Made by a program: the position numbers and the translations under genes
The notes under the pieces: generated by a model
Told to the model about the DNA's origin: nothing
The model's database searches: none
The model's input: the letters and a program-made list of their open reading frames with translations, nothing else
In this document: piece after piece, positions 46,889 through 54,509 of the stretch
How positions within the stretch are numbered: the stretch's first letter is position 1
Layout of the letters: every line of letters begins with the position of its first letter
DNA from: Halocatena salina
Lineage (GTDB): Archaea; Halobacteriota; Halobacteria; Halobacteriales; Haloarculaceae
Direction: 5' to 3'
Assembly (NCBI RefSeq): GCF_023115355.1
Contig: NZ_CP096019.1
Span: 1,922,001-1,986,000, forward strand
DNA: 64,000 bases

Positions 46889-47359
46889 ATTTAGATGCCT
46901 TGGTGGGTGGCGCAGCTGAACAGTCGGTATACTAGCAGTAGACGGTGACAGTGATCCGCTTCAATGCCTTGGTGGCTGCTGGCACAGTTGAAAGAAACGT
47001 ATCCAATGCGCCGAGGAACAACTATCCATGAGTTGCAATGCCTTCGTCGCCGCTGGCACAGTTGAAAGTCATGGGCGAGATTCGGAGCTGATCGAGCAAG
47101 TCGTTGCAATGCCTTCGTCGCCGCTAGCACAGTTGAAAGACGACAACAATATTGACAATATCGCAACCCTCCATGCGTTGCAATGCCTTCGTCGCCGCTG
47201 GCACAGTTGAAAGAGGACAATGTCTCGATCTACCTCGAGGACGATATCGTTGCAATGCCTTCGTCGCTGCTGGCACAGTTGAAAGGAACGATATCGTGGC
47301 TGTCGCGGAGATCCTGGCCCAAGTTGCAATGCCTTCGTCGCCGCTGGCACAGTTGAAAG
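46889..47359 (-). CRISPR. CRISPR array 1: six repeats plus a decayed terminal repeat
   Basis: 37-base repeats start at 46958, 47032, 47103, 47177, 47249 and 47323, with spacers of 37, 34, 37, 35 and 37 bases. A decayed repeat (about 46889-46923) lies 34 bases before the first. The plus-strand form starts GTTGCAATGCCTTCGTCGCC and ends GGCACAGTTGAAAG. On the minus strand it starts CTTTCAACTGTGCC and ends ATTGCAAC. The decayed end at left means the leader end is at right. The first repeat (46958) has CTTCAATG and GGTGGCTG, closer to array 3. No leader like that of array 3 is seen at 47360-47427. Confidence 0.93.
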
Positions 47360-47427
47360 GAATTCCCACGACCCTGTCGGGGTTAGGTACCCATCGAATT
47401 ATTTGTGTGGAGAAAAATATAGCTCCC

Positions 47428-47760
47428 ATGCTCGACGGACAGCTCACAGTCGACGCCGACCAGCCGGTTCAGTTCACCTTCACGGTACGGAACGGGGGCG
47501 ACGAGCCGGTCACGCTCGAATTTAGCGATGCTTGCAAGGCTGATTTCGTCGTATCGGACGACGCCACACAACAAGAACGCTGGCGGTGGAGCGAGGGGCG
47601 GATGTTCGCCCAAGTCCTCAGCGATCTCACCCTGACGCCGGGCGATACCGAAACGTTCGAAGCCGCGTGGGACGATCCCGCCCCCGGCACCTACACCGCT
47701 CGCGCGGAACTGACTTCAGACGAATCGTGTGCGGCGGCAGCCTCGTTTTCGATCCCATAA
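47428..47760 (+). CDS. BsuPI-like (intracellular proteinase inhibitor domain) protein
   Basis: 110 residues from ATG 47428 (MLDGQLTVDADQPVQFTFTV), the first Met after the array in a frame that also reads through the repeats. Beta-rich single domain: VRNGGDEPVTLEFSDACKADFVV, RMFAQVLSDLTLTPGDTETFE and GTYTARAEL match the BsuPI fold. No signal peptide, so it is cytoplasmic or the name is only structural. It lies 69 bases right of array 1 and on the opposite strand. Confidence 0.72.
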   Translation: MLDGQLTVDADQPVQFTFTVRNGGDEPVTLEFSDACKADFVVSDDATQQERWRWSEGRMFAQVLSDLTLTPGDTETFEAAWDDPAPGTYTARAELTSDESCAAAASFSIP

Positions 47761-47771
47761 GCTCATGATGC

Positions 47772-48692
47772 TCACCGCGCGCTGCTGACGACGGAGATCC
47801 CCAGCGCCATCACGATGCCGCCGATCACGAACAGCGGGCTGACTGCCTCGCCCAGAAAGACGACGCCGAACGCGACGCCGACGACCGGCTGGGCAAAGAA
47901 AAATACCGCAACCGTGCCGGCGTCGACGTACTCCAACCCTTTGTACCAGAGATACCACGCGAGAGCCGTGCTGAAAACGCCGAGATACACCACCGCTCCG
48001 AGTACTGTCGGCTGTTCCAGAACCCCGACCGGATCGATCGAGACTGACGCCAGCTCGATCGGCACCAAAACAGTCATCAAGGGCACTGCGAGGATCGTCG
48101 AATAGGTCGCCGTCTCCAGTGCGGAGTACCGACGCACCAGCGGCTTGCCGTACACCGTGTACGCCGCCCAGCCGAGGCTTGCAAGCAACAACAGCCCGAT
48201 CCCGTGGAGTTGCCCACCGGCGACGCTGACACCGTACCGATCACCGACGACGATCACCGTGCCGACCGTTGCGAGAGCCATCCCGAACAGCTTCTGACGA
48301 GTCAGCGACTCATCGAGAAGACTCACTGCCAGTACCAACGTGAAAACCGGGGTCAACACTGTCAACAGCGCACCTTGGCTCGCGGTCGTGAGTGCCGTAC
48401 CGAGAAACTGTGTTGCCATCGTCACTGCGACCCAAACGGCGAGCACTCCGAACCGATACCATTCCACCCGGCTGAACGACCGTTGGGGCTTCGTGAGCCG
48501 AACGAGCACGAACAGCGTTGCCGCGCCGAGAACGACGCGGACGAACGCCAGCGTCAACGGCGGAATCGCCCCGAATCCCCATTTGCTGACGACGTACATC
48601 CCACCCCACAGCGCGGCTGCGAGCAGCGGGGCGAGGAGATAGCGCTTGGTGTTCGTCTCACTCCGAACATGCTGCGTCGAGCGATCACCCAT
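47772..48692 (-). CDS. EamA/DMT-family membrane transporter
   Basis: 306 residues with ten predicted membrane segments in two EamA repeats: LLAPLLAAALWGGMYVVSKWG starts the first and LLLASLGWAAYTVYGKPLVR the second. Drug/metabolite transporters move small solutes such as nucleotide sugars or amino acids; the substrate is unknown. ATG 48692 is the first Met; the hydrophilic N-terminus is 20 residues. Confidence 0.87.
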   Translation of the reverse strand: MGDRSTQHVRSETNTKRYLLAPLLAAALWGGMYVVSKWGFGAIPPLTLAFVRVVLGAATLFVLVRLTKPQRSFSRVEWYRFGVLAVWVAVTMATQFLGTALTTASQGALLTVLTPVFTLVLAVSLLDESLTRQKLFGMALATVGTVIVVGDRYGVSVAGGQLHGIGLLLLASLGWAAYTVYGKPLVRRYSALETATYSTILAVPLMTVLVPIELASVSIDPVGVLEQPTVLGAVVYLGVFSTALAWYLWYKGLEYVDAGTVAVFFFAQPVVGVAFGVVFLGEAVSPLFVIGGIVMALGISVVSSAR

Positions 48693-48750
48693 TACTGAAA
48701 CCGAAGTTTTCGAACACCCTCAGATACAGGATTCGTATTGCTCGGCGGTT

Positions 48751-49683
48751 TCACTCCTGTCGATCGATCAACTGCCGAGCGACCTTCCGAACGGATTCAT
48801 CGCTCGATAGTTCGTTCTCCCAGCCCAGATTGAGCAGTTCATCGATCGGAAGCAACACGGTCGACACGTCGCCCTCCCAGCCGCGCTCGCCACCGGTGTA
48901 CTCGTAGTCAGGATCGAGACCCATCTCCTCGCTCACGATGTCCGCGATGCGGTCGACCGATGTTGTCGACTGCGTTGCGAGGTTGAACGTGTTGACCGGC
49001 TCGTCGGTGTGTTCGACTACGTGGCACATCGCGTCGACGCACTCGGTGACGTGCATGTAGGATTTCGTCTGTTTGCCGTTCCCGAGGATGGTGAGCGTCT
49101 CTGGATCTTCAGTCAGCTTCTCGACAAAATCGGGCACGACGCCAGCACCGAACCGGGGACCGACGATGTTGGCAAACCGGAACGTCCAGACGGTGAAATC
49201 GTGGGTGTGGCCGTACACCGAGAGCAGTGCCTCTTCACCGAGTTTGGTCGCGCCGTAGACGCTGATCGGTTCGAGCGGACCGTACGTTTCGGGTGTCGGC
49301 TCGCCCGCTTCTCCGTACACCGTACACGAGGAGGTAAACGCGACGTTCGAGACGCCGACTTCCTGCATCCGTTCGAGGATGGTGTGGGTCATCCGGCTGT
49401 TGGTCTCGAACTGTTCGCGTGGCTCGTCGGTGTCGACGTATTTGTCGGCGGCTGCGAGATGAAACACCGCGTCGACATCGGGGGTGATGACGTCAGCGAC
49501 GACCGCCGGATCGGTCAGATCGCCCTCCATGAACGTCGCGGCGTCGGGCACTGATTCGCTAACGCCGTTTGATAGGTCATCGACCACGAGCACGTCGTTG
49601 TCGTCGGCGAGCCGTTCGGCAAGCACCGAGCCGATCAGTCCTGCGCCACCAGTGACGACGAGGCGCTTTCCGCTGAGATCCAT
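48751..49683 (-). CDS. NAD-dependent sugar epimerase/dehydratase (extended SDR)
   Basis: 310 residues from ATG 49683 (MDLSGKRLVVTGGAGLIGS). The NAD motif is TGGAGLIGS; catalytic residues lie in SSCTVYGEAG and SVYGATKLGEE (YxxxK near residue 150). The closest match is the UDP-glucose 4-epimerase-like group. Likely acts on nucleotide sugars for surface glycans. A Met seven codons upstream is in frame but is outside the family start. Confidence 0.88.
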   Translation of the reverse strand: MDLSGKRLVVTGGAGLIGSVLAERLADDNDVLVVDDLSNGVSESVPDAATFMEGDLTDPAVVADVITPDVDAVFHLAAADKYVDTDEPREQFETNSRMTHTILERMQEVGVSNVAFTSSCTVYGEAGEPTPETYGPLEPISVYGATKLGEEALLSVYGHTHDFTVWTFRFANIVGPRFGAGVVPDFVEKLTEDPETLTILGNGKQTKSYMHVTECVDAMCHVVEHTDEPVNTFNLATQSTTSVDRIADIVSEEMGLDPDYEYTGGERGWEGDVSTVLLPIDELLNLGWENELSSDESVRKVARQLIDRQE

Positions 49684-49788
49684 ACCGGGTGTGGTAGCGA
49701 TCACAGTAAGTGTATTCCGATACGTAGCAGCTCTGTTCGAACAGCCGATACGATTACGGTGGTATCGATCAGGGCTGCTGATTATTGG

Positions 49789-50376
49789 TCAGTCACTCGT
49801 CTGTGGCGTCGGGTCCGCTCGGGTGCGGCCTGGAACCTGAGCGACGTCAGCGTAGGCCACGAGTTCCCGGCCCAGTCGGTCGAGCCGGTCGGCTACCTCC
49901 GGGTCCTGAACGTCGTCGTCGGTGATCCGTGTAGGGGACTCGGGGATCGCCACCTCTGTCGGCAGGGTCCACGCGTGCAGCGTCCGACAGACCGCCCGGA
50001 GGTGGGCGAGCGCCGTCCCCGGAAACTCCCCTCCGGCCACCTCGAGCAACCCGACGGTCGTGTCCGCCAGCTCTTCGCGCCCACAGTGATCGAGGGCGTT
50101 TTTCAGTGCTCCCGAATAGGAGCCGTGGTAGTTCGGCGTGCCAAGCACCACGCTGTCCGCTTCAGCGATCGTCGCCGTGAGGCGTTCGGTGTCCTCGCTT
50201 CCAGCCTCGGTCTCGGCGTTCAACATCGGTAGCTCCAGAGCACGGAGATCTAGCAGCGTCGTCGTTCCGCCGGCCCCGGCTGTCGCCGACAGCACCCGAT
50301 GGAGGGCGATCCGAGTCCGGCTCTCATCCCGGAGGCTCCCACAGAGGGCGACGACGCGGGGCTGTGTGCCAGTCAT
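49789..50376 (-). CDS. NADPH-dependent FMN reductase family protein
   Basis: 195 residues from ATG 50376 (MTGTQPRVVALCGSLRDESR). The flavodoxin-like fold shows the FMN phosphate loop CGSLRDESRTRIAL and VVLGTPNYHGSYSGALKNALDH, the signature of NAD(P)H:FMN/quinone reductases such as chromate reductase. Electron acceptor unknown. An alternative Met at 50397 is less likely. Confidence 0.9.
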   Translation of the reverse strand: MTGTQPRVVALCGSLRDESRTRIALHRVLSATAGAGGTTTLLDLRALELPMLNAETEAGSEDTERLTATIAEADSVVLGTPNYHGSYSGALKNALDHCGREELADTTVGLLEVAGGEFPGTALAHLRAVCRTLHAWTLPTEVAIPESPTRITDDDVQDPEVADRLDRLGRELVAYADVAQVPGRTRADPTPQTSD

Positions 50377-50475
50377 CGCTATCGAGTAGGTGATCAAATC
50401 AGTAAAACGTTCCCTGAAACAATATTTTGGAAGGGAGGTTACAGGACCGTTGGCGGCCGCCCGTGGGGAGCCGGG

Positions 50476-50760
50476 TCAGGTGAGGTCGAAGTCGACGCCG
50501 TCGGCGATCGTCCGGACTACAGCATCACACAACTGGCAGTCCGGGGCTGCCACGGTCTCCTCGTTCTCAGTTTCGACACCGATGCGGAGCGCCGAGTCAC
50601 AGCCACACGCCGGGCACTCGTCGGTCTTGGCCCAGCAGTAGCGCAGGATCGTCTCTTCGATATCGTCGACGGTCTGCGACCGTCTGCTTGCGGAACTTCG
50701 TTCCTCTCTGCTCGTGAGCGCGTCGGTACCTTCAAGGTCGTTTGGGTTAGAATCGTACAT
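50476..50760 (-). CDS. Small CxxC/CxxC protein, copy B
   Basis: 94 residues from ATG 50760 (MYDSNPNDLEGTDALTSREE). A polar insert SREERSSASRRSQT precedes VDDIEETILRYCWAKTD, then CPACGCDS and CQLCDAVV. Four or five cysteines suggest a zinc-binding fold. It is almost identical to copy C; differences are a handful of residues such as SQT for SAT and ETVAA for EAVSA. Part of the segmental duplication; next to it lie a decayed CRISPR repeat and a toxin-antitoxin pair. Confidence 0.72.
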   Translation of the reverse strand: MYDSNPNDLEGTDALTSREERSSASRRSQTVDDIEETILRYCWAKTDECPACGCDSALRIGVETENEETVAAPDCQLCDAVVRTIADGVDFDLT

Positions 50761-50885
50761 GGTCTTCAGCCTGCGATTGGAGACCTTTACCGGGTGTTCC
50801 TGCACCCGGGTCCCACACGGTGACCCGTGTGGAACTTACTCGTGTTCAGCCTCCGATCTCATCGTTGTCCCGTCATATTATAAAA
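50761..50885 (-). promoter_or_regulatory. Promoter and three-hairpin 5' leader of copy B
   Basis: The TATA box TTTTATAATAT lies at 50875-50885, so transcription should start near 50850, leaving an untranslated leader of about 90 bases. Stem 1: CCACACGG (50813-50820) with CCGTGTGG (50825-50832). Stem 2: CCGGGTG (50790-50796) with CACCCGG (50803-50809). Stem 3: GGTCT (50761-50765) with AGACC (50781-50785), abutting the ATG. Confidence 0.68.
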
Positions 50886-51145
50886 CACTAGGTATCGCGT
50901 TCGTACTGTCGTCGTAGTGATCTTCATCGTGAGCGTCGTTACTCTGGGATCGTATCGATGTCGATCGGGTTCTCCGGTTCACGCCGCCTCGTGATCGTAC
51001 GTCGATCGTATCGGATAGCTATTTGTCATATTCGTCATGCTGTCGAGGTAAGTTCATGCTCGTCTGGACGGTGGTCGGCTTTGGTGTGGCCACGAGCGCG
51101 ACAACTTCGAGAGCAACAGCTTCGAGAGCAAATCCGGAGCGGTCA

Positions 51146-51182
51146 GTCTGGGTGTTTCGGTGGGTGTTGATACAGTTGAGAG
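51146..51182 (-). repeat. Decayed solo CRISPR repeat
   Basis: 24 of 37 positions agree with the array-3 repeat, with the end ACAGTTGAGAG almost intact. It closes the duplicated segment after the copy-B gene; the paralogous site is at 58087. No spacer or second repeat is recognisable. Confidence 0.5.
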
Positions 51183-51218
51183 ATAACGGTGGCGGACTCG
51201 ATGGCGAAAAAAGACAGT

Positions 51219-51620
51219 TCACGCAACCGCGTGGTTGCGATTGTTTTCATGATCTCCGGAGAGATCGATGTCAAGCCGGATGTCGTCGTACGGGACGACC
51301 GGCCGTTTGGAGCGCCCATCTTGCTCGAACTGGATAAGCCCGAGCGTTTCCAACTCGTTCGTATTCCGATGGACTTCTTTAACATCCCGTTCGACGAGTT
51401 CAGCCGTCTCACGGATGCTTGATGGTTCTTCCTCCGAGATAGTCCGGAGAAGTTCGAGATTCACCGCGCTCAGGATGCGTGCAACATCCTCTTCACGTTC
51501 GATATTGAGGACTCGGTGAGGTTCGACATCCTCCCCTCGTTCAACTGCTGCAATCCATTCACGGGTCTCTTGTCGTGTTCGGTCGTCTTCCCCGACCCGA
51601 ACGATCAGTGTGTCTGTCAT
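51219..51620 (-). CDS. HVO_A0114-type HTH protein, probable antitoxin
   Basis: 133 residues. The N-terminal 45 residues (MTDTLIVRVGEDDRTRQETR, then REEDVARILS) lead to a winged-helix core ELLRTISEEEPSSIRETAELVERDVKEVHRNT, quoted in part as SSIRETAELVERDVKEVHR. A wing FEQDGRSKRPVVPYDDI follows. This family, named from a Haloferax gene, typically follows a DUF6516 gene and is proposed to be its antitoxin and repressor. It lies 76 bases downstream of the DUF6516 gene on the same strand. Confidence 0.78.
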   Translation of the reverse strand: MTDTLIVRVGEDDRTRQETREWIAAVERGEDVEPHRVLNIEREEDVARILSAVNLELLRTISEEEPSSIRETAELVERDVKEVHRNTNELETLGLIQFEQDGRSKRPVVPYDDIRLDIDLSGDHENNRNHAVA

Positions 51621-51696
51621 TGCCGGTTTCTTTTACTTCATCACGCTGTTTCATTGTTCTGTGCGCGTGCAGATGGCCAACTGACTTAGTGGGTCA

Positions 51697-51993
51697 TTAT
51701 TCGTTTTGTTCCCACCATTCATCAACTTCCCGGAGGAATCGGTCGTGGAGGACCATCATCCCTGGAAAGTCAATGATTTCGACACCGTCTGTAGTGTGAC
51801 GTTCATGGCCTTTTTCGAGTTCGTGTGAGTTATCGTACCGCAGAATCGTGTTGCCATTAGTATCGCCAAAGTGCAGGCGGTATTTCCACCCACAGGGATA
51901 GGTATCGGACTCGGTCGGTCGCATGGTAATCGACCGAACCATCCCGTCCTTGTAGGTCGTTTGTTCTTTGACTACATCACTCTCATCTGCCAT
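51697..51993 (-). CDS. DUF6516-like probable toxin
   Basis: 98 residues from ATG 51993 (MADESDVVKEQTTYKDGMV); another Met two codons upstream (51999) is possible and lies at the edge of the operator. A beta-rich body (GWKYRLHFGDTNGNTILRYD) and a helical end (MMVLHDRFLREVDEWWEQNE) fit DUF6516, which is linked to toxin-antitoxin pairs in archaea and bacteria. Its activity is not established. It is the first gene of the pair. Confidence 0.72.
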   Translation of the reverse strand: MADESDVVKEQTTYKDGMVRSITMRPTESDTYPCGWKYRLHFGDTNGNTILRYDNSHELEKGHERHTTDGVEIIDFPGMMVLHDRFLREVDEWWEQNE

Positions 51994-51999
51994 CTGCAT

Positions 52000-52047
52000 A
52001 TGTTGGTAATAGGCCCAACATCTATAGTGTTGGGGTAAGGCCCAACA
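52000..52047 (-). promoter_or_regulatory. Tandem operator palindromes of the toxin-antitoxin operon
   Basis: Two inverted repeats with ATGTTGG/CCAACAT-type arms: 52000-52021 (ATGTTGG and CCAACAT, 8-base centre) and 52028-52047 (TGTTGGG, six bases, CCCAACA). They are about 27 bases apart centre to centre, on one helix face within error, between the start codon and a TTATATG TATA-like box at 52046-52052. Cooperative autorepression by the HTH protein is likely. Confidence 0.72.
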
Positions 52048-52096
52048 TATAACGGTGCACCATCTCGGAAGCAACGTTCCCTACAAGGTCTATCGC

Positions 52097-52133
52097 GTTT
52101 CAATGCCTTCGTCGGTGCTGGCACAGTTGAAAG
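52097..52133 (-). CRISPR. Solo CRISPR repeat with both trailer and leader flanks
   Basis: One intact 37-base repeat (GTTTCAATGCCTTCGTCGG...CACAGTTGAAAG on the plus strand). Left of it, 52063-52096 matches the 34 bases left of array 3 (GGAAGCA...CTACAAGGTCTATCG). Right of it, 52134-52265 matches the array 3 leader. Thus it has the whole outer frame of an array but no spacer. Confidence 0.85.
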
Positions 52134-52265
52134 AGGGGGTGGAAATCTGTCCAGAGGTCCAATAAAGCTTTCTCCATCGGTCTCATCGCCCACCGTCTTC
52201 GTGGACCCCCCCTGTACACGAACTTTATAAAGGTCCACGAAGGATAACGGCAACACGTTCCGCAA
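52134..52265 (-). promoter_or_regulatory. CRISPR leader with promoter (at the solo repeat)
   Basis: Nearly identical to 60045-60175. TATA box TTTATAAA at 52224-52231, flanked by the inverted repeat CTTCGTGGAC (52197-52206) and GTCCACGAAG (52233-52242). Transcription on the minus strand would start near 52200 and run into the repeat after about 65 bases. Confidence 0.75.
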
Positions 52266-52503
52266 CAGGTGACCTCCCACCGAGTCCCACACCCAGATGA
52301 TGCACGTGGTCCGATACAGTATTTTCGTCTGTGGATGGTACTCCGACCCTAAATCACCGCCGGACTAGCCGACCGGAGTACGACGGCAATCACCCGCTGG
52401 CAGGCGGAGAACGCCCGCCCACTGCGTTCGTATCGACTACAGCGACCCATCCACCACTTTAATTTCCTCAGACTTTTATTTTATTCTAAAACTATATGCA
52501 TAT
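52266..52503. other. Gene-free stretch right of the solo-repeat leader
   Basis: 238 bases with no supported gene. The middle is GC-rich with no recognisable repeat. The last 35 bases turn strongly AT-rich and hold the promoter of the small zinc protein at 52504 (CTTTTATTTTA at 52473-52483). Confidence 0.4.
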
Positions 52504-52611
52504 ATGGGGAAGGAAGTGCAATGTCACAACTGTGGTTTTTGGACGGAGATCGAGCCACACAGGAACGGCGAAAACATTTGCAAGCGGTGTGAAGAGAAGT
52601 TACGATACTGA
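52504..52611 (+). CDS. Zinc-ribbon microprotein (35 residues)
   Basis: ATG 52504 to TGA 52611. The sequence starts MGKEVQCHNCGFWTEIEP and contains a second pair ICKRCEEK, a complete CxxC...CxxC ribbon spaced by 16 residues. An AT-rich promoter is placed about 25 bases upstream, so a leaderless mRNA is likely. Convergent with the gene at 52613, with one base between stops. It is of the type of the haloarchaeal zinc-finger microproteins. Confidence 0.68.
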   Translation: MGKEVQCHNCGFWTEIEPHRNGENICKRCEEKLRY

Positions 52612-52612
52612 C

Positions 52613-53287
52613 TTACTGAGATGACGTGACGGTGTGTTTCGCTTCCTCGAAGACATCGTCTGCGATGGCCGCGAGCGCGGGGAGATGCCACATCTCAGCC
52701 AGTTCCGTGAATCGCGCCCGAACGGCTCGGCCTGTCTCGATGGCGCGCTCGTAGCCGTTGATCGAATCGTCGTGGATGTAGAAGACGAACCGCGTGTACG
52801 CCAGTTCCTCCGGACTGAACACGCCACGTTTGAGGAGATCACGCGGTCGCGTTCGCTCCGTTCCATCGGTGTCAATGAAAAAGTCGATCGCTTCGGGAGG
52901 GTAGCCGAGAACGACGCCTAAGCGGCGGTGCCACGCCCGATTACGGTCGGCTTTCTCGCTCGATGGCAGCAGATCTAAACGACCGTCCGTCGGGGCGATG
53001 AACCAGTCGTTTCCGGTTCCCTGTCCGATCCGCCGATACGATAGCTCGAACAGCTCGCACAGCGCTATCAGTCCTCGATGAGGTGTCCAAGGATGCTCCG
53101 GAAAGGCGAACTCTGTGGCAGAGATCTCCGCCGCTGGCTTGTCGCCAGCCACCACGAGCGCAAGCAACAATGGATCACGGTAACACGCGTCGTTTTCGGC
53201 GTGTCGCTCGAAATACCGACCCAACTCGCATCGCTGTCTCTCCGTCAGGGTTTCCGCGCATGGCGGGACTGGTGACGGAACGAGCAT
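52613..53287 (-). CDS. Unknown protein, paralogue pair member 1
   Basis: 224 residues. No family recognised. It shares with the 53549 gene the ordered motifs LALVVAGDKP, HRRLGVVLGYPPEAIDFFI, RTRP, GVFSPEELAYTRFVF, GYERAIETGR and LAEMWHLPAL. A cytoplasmic mixed alpha/beta protein is expected; no signal peptide or membrane segment. Base composition is as in neighbours. A long AT-rich upstream gap contains a decayed CRISPR repeat (53468). Confidence 0.6.
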   Translation of the reverse strand: MLVPSPVPPCAETLTERQRCELGRYFERHAENDACYRDPLLLALVVAGDKPAAEISATEFAFPEHPWTPHRGLIALCELFELSYRRIGQGTGNDWFIAPTDGRLDLLPSSEKADRNRAWHRRLGVVLGYPPEAIDFFIDTDGTERTRPRDLLKRGVFSPEELAYTRFVFYIHDDSINGYERAIETGRAVRARFTELAEMWHLPALAAIADDVFEEAKHTVTSSQ

Positions 53288-53467
53288 ATATTTTCTATAA
53301 TGTCTCTTGGTGAATATAGATGGTGGTTAGGTCCTTTCGACTCGCGTGGACTGCTCACGGGGTCATGGAAGTGGTGAGATGACACTCGACGATGCTCGGT
53401 GCTCGTGTTCGGCAAATCGATCACCGTCCCTCCTGCCAGCGGACATCGTTGTCGATTTCGTCGGTGT

Positions 53468-53504
53468 GTCTCAGGTCCTTAGTCGATACTGGTACAGTCG
53501 AAAG
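53468..53504 (-). repeat. Decayed solo CRISPR repeat
   Basis: 28 of 37 positions agree with the array-3 repeat, including the end ACAGTCGAAAG and the inner CCTTAGTCGATACTGG. It lies in the gap between the two paralogous unknown genes, 44 bases from the stop of the second. Confidence 0.6.
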
Positions 53505-53548
53505 ATACACTCGGATAGTGTGAGTAATATTTTATAATTACTACTGTT

Positions 53549-54187
53549 TCAGCGAGTCGCGCGGTGCAGTTGATCGACGAGAAAGCGATAGACGATCTCG
53601 GTTTGGTGTTCGAGCGCCGGTAGCTCCCATCGGTCGGCGAGTTCGAGCAACAGATCACGGTTGGCCTTCCCCTGTTCGATGGCCCGCTCGTAGCCGTGGA
53701 CGGAATCGACCGGGACGTGGAAGACGAACTGGGAAAACGCCAGTTCGTACGCGGAAAATTGTCCACTCGCGATGAACTCTGCTGGCCGCGTTCGGTCGGA
53801 GAGTTCCTGTTCGATAAAATGGTCGATCGCCGCCCGTGGATAGCCAAAAAACCACCCCAACCGACGATGATACTCCGGGCGATCGTGCACTTTTTCGGGC
53901 AGATAGCTGATTCGCAAGGGGTCCCGCGCCACATACCACGACGACGATGGCGCAACGCGCCCGTATGCAAGACCTAACCGGTCAAAAAAATCGATCGGGG
54001 AGCGAGCCAGACACCTCCACGGCTCCGTCGAAACGATCGTCCCCGGCTTCTCACCAGCCAGAACCAACGCCAACCGAAGCGGCTCCCTGTCGTCTTCGAT
54101 CCCCTCGAAATAGCTGAGAAAGTCCGCGACTGCCACCCGCTGGGTGGACGTGAGATCGATCTGTCCGATCGCCTGATTGGTCGCCAT
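53549..54187 (-). CDS. Unknown protein, paralogue pair member 2
   Basis: 212 residues. It matches member 1 in LALVLAGEKP, HRRLGWFFGYPRAAIDHFI, RTRP, GQFSAYELAFSQFVF, GYERAIEQGK and LADRWELPAL; the N-terminal third is less similar (IDLTSTQRVAVADFLSYFEG). Same strand and order, so a tandem duplication followed by divergence. No function known; presence amid CRISPR remnants and a toxin-antitoxin pair suggests an accessory, perhaps defence-linked, role, which is only inference. Confidence 0.6.
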   Translation of the reverse strand: MATNQAIGQIDLTSTQRVAVADFLSYFEGIEDDREPLRLALVLAGEKPGTIVSTEPWRCLARSPIDFFDRLGLAYGRVAPSSSWYVARDPLRISYLPEKVHDRPEYHRRLGWFFGYPRAAIDHFIEQELSDRTRPAEFIASGQFSAYELAFSQFVFHVPVDSVHGYERAIEQGKANRDLLLELADRWELPALEHQTEIVYRFLVDQLHRATR

Positions 54188-54263
54188 ACTTCTTAGTTCA
54201 CATCTGATTGATGAAATAAAATTCGAAATCGGTAACGCAGATTACTTATTGTGATATATTAAT

Positions 54264-54377
54264 TCAAATGTATTTGAACGGTTTATCGCCGCAGTACGGG
54301 CACATGCCCATCCGCTTGCCGTCTTCGATGTCTTCGTTTTCCAGCTTGACGTTGCAGCTGGCACAGAAGTTCGTCAT
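54264..54377 (-). CDS. Zinc-ribbon microprotein (37 residues)
   Basis: ATG 54377 to TGA 54264. MTNFCASCNVKLENEDIEDG is followed by MCPYCGDK: two CxxC pairs separated by 18 residues, a minimal zinc ribbon. CTGGAGGAGAGTGC precedes the ATG and provides a strong ribosome site. Flanks are AT-rich. Different sequence from the 52504 microprotein. Confidence 0.66.
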   Translation of the reverse strand: MTNFCASCNVKLENEDIEDGKRMGMCPYCGDKPFKYI

Positions 54378-54509
54378 GCACTCTCCTCCAGACGTTTTCT
54401 CACCTCCTATGTCTATAATAGTATTGTATATTAAAAAATAAATTCGATAATGTAGATTTTATTATTGATACGATGTGATATTGGCTTGGCTCGTCTTCGG
54501 GAGTGATAG

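Larger units (their letters stand above)
50475..51201. repeat. Segmental duplication, unit 1 (with 57431-58144)
   Basis: About 720 bases match 57431-58144 nearly throughout: the small zinc-ribbon gene, its hairpin leader and promoter, about 250 bases of non-coding sequence (GTACTGTCGTCGTAGTGATC, GGATAGCTATTTGTCATATT) and a decayed CRISPR repeat at the end. Identity is highest in the gene and promoter and drops beyond 51040. Copy A at 46.4 kb shares the gene and leader only. Confidence 0.8.

Noticed and set aside
46900-47447. ORFs through array 1 with repeated peptides such as STVPAATKAL or CNAFVAAGTVE
   Set aside because: They are translations of CRISPR repeats with an open frame by chance; the peptides repeat with the array period and stop at its edges.
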